This document shows, piece by piece, positions 63,661 through 64,000 of a stretch of 64,000 nt of DNA (the stretch's first letter is position 1; every line of letters begins with the position of its first letter). The DNA comes from Rhyzopertha dominica (Eukaryota > Arthropoda > Insecta > Coleoptera > Bostrichidae). Both the position numbers and the translations under genes were made by a program. The notes under the pieces are model-generated. The model ran no database searches, had not been told where the DNA came from, and saw only the letters and a program-made list of their open reading frames with translations. The stretch lies in assembly GCA_025024175.1 (NCBI GenBank), contig QCXZ01000045.1, positions 4,094,649-4,158,648 of the forward strand, written 5' to 3'.

Positions 63661-64000
63661 ATGGCAGCACATCAGTCTGGAGGCCTGAACTGCTGCCCGT
63701 ACACACCGCCTCCGAAAACCGACCACACATAAGGATCCACATACAGGGAAGACCGTTCACTGCACTCATCGATACCGGATCCGTATCTTCATGCATAGGA
63801 CCTACCGTTGCGCAATATCTGGAAAGAACCGGAGTCCCTGAACAAAATTCAGGCTCTCCGACCGCCAGAGTAATCGATGGCCGCCAGGTCCAGATCTCCA
63901 AGGCCTACGAGGTAGAGGTCCGCATAGAAGACGAAGTCCGACAACACCGTTTCCTGCACATACCTACGATGACCAGCGAAGTACTACTTGGAATGGATTT
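63591..64000 (+). CDS. pol: Gypsy Pol start: aspartic protease (partial)
   Basis: In the -1 frame relative to the nucleocapsid, overlapping it by at least 70 nt. 'FTALIDTGSVSSCIG' holds the catalytic DTG (codons 63771-63779), and 'SEVLLGMDF' at the window edge is the second conserved block of pepsin-like retroviral proteases. A GGAAAAC next to the nucleocapsid stop (63651-63660, TCG GAA AAC TAG) is a possible but non-canonical slip site. RT etc. are cut off by the window. Confidence 0.85.

Larger units (their letters stand above)
59886..64000 (+). mobile_element. Ty3/Gypsy retrotransposon, 5' half (continues past window)
   Basis: LTR 59886-61084 (TGTAACGAAGTTACAAA...GGCGTCACA, 1199 bp); primer-binding site TGGCGCCCTACGAGCAGGG at 61088; a long leader with repeated TTACGTAA; gag with capsid and zinc-knuckle parts; aspartic protease reaching the window edge. 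Same family as the solo LTR at 15126-16721 (shared LTR ends and U5). Codon use and GC content are much higher than in the host genes around. Gag is almost uninterrupted, so the copy is relatively young. RT, RNase H and integrase are presumably beyond 64,000. Sits in or beyond the alpha-2/delta intron after exon 6. Confidence 0.93.

Noticed and set aside
1..64000. CRISPR arrays, operons, phage or defence systems, tRNA or rRNA genes
   Set aside because: The window is eukaryotic. The regular repeats found are microsatellites, LTR tandem arrays or a leader array. No cloverleaf or rRNA-like sequence was recognised by eye; a tRNA scan was not possible.

Overview
The window is nuclear DNA of an arthropod, most likely an insect (a beetle would fit, but this cannot be settled from the sequence). 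It is AT-rich, its genes are split by GT/AG introns with TA-rich flanks, and it is crowded with Ty3/Gypsy, BEL/Pao, Penelope-like, LINE, pogo and MITE relics. No operon, CRISPR array or other prokaryote-type system is present.

Three host genes lie on the + strand, each supported by splice sites whose phases agree. (1) The last two exons of a secreted protein resembling the C-terminus of SBSPON (somatomedin-B and thrombospondin type-1 protein) are at 12626-12702 and 27945-28156, separated by a 15.2-kb intron. (2) A complete three-exon TMEM64-type VTT-domain membrane protein of 272 residues is at 34979-35491, 42189-42350 and 44909-45052. (3) The first six exons of a voltage-gated calcium channel alpha-2/delta subunit lie between 54330 and 57227; the gene appears to run off the right edge.

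Layout. 1-12.6 kb: decayed LINE reverse transcriptase (RT) pieces, (TA)n tracts, broken transposase and THAP-like pieces. 12.6-28 kb: the large SBSPON-like intron, holding a LINE with RNase H (13.2-14.6), a solo Gypsy LTR (15.1-16.7), a foldback element (17.4), a TIR element (20.1-21.1), a LINE RT (22.5-23.5), a pogo-like element (24.3-24.8) and a deleted Gypsy relic (25.2-25.8). 28-35 kb: intergenic DNA with a Penelope-like element (30.7-33.3). 35-45 kb: TMEM64 with MITEs and LINE scraps in its introns. 45-54 kb: a nest of TEs, with head-to-head Penelope fragments, BEL/Pao pol, LINE ORF1/endonuclease, and a Gypsy element carrying two nested insertions. 54-64 kb: the alpha-2/delta gene, followed by an RLE-type LINE tail, an inverted pair of fragments from an uncharacterised TE-linked protein, and the 5' half of a Gypsy element (LTR 59886-61084, gag and protease) that continues past the window and is of the same family as the solo LTR at 15.1 kb.

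The most unusual observation is a tiny palindromic insertion seen twice: 10-bp terminal inverted repeats CGTTGTCTGA around an ATA/AAT core, 27 bp and 54 bp long, each flanked by its own perfect 7-bp target duplication (CTAATAC at 9571-9597; GTACGAT at 31527-31580). The second copy interrupts the Penelope-like ORF.
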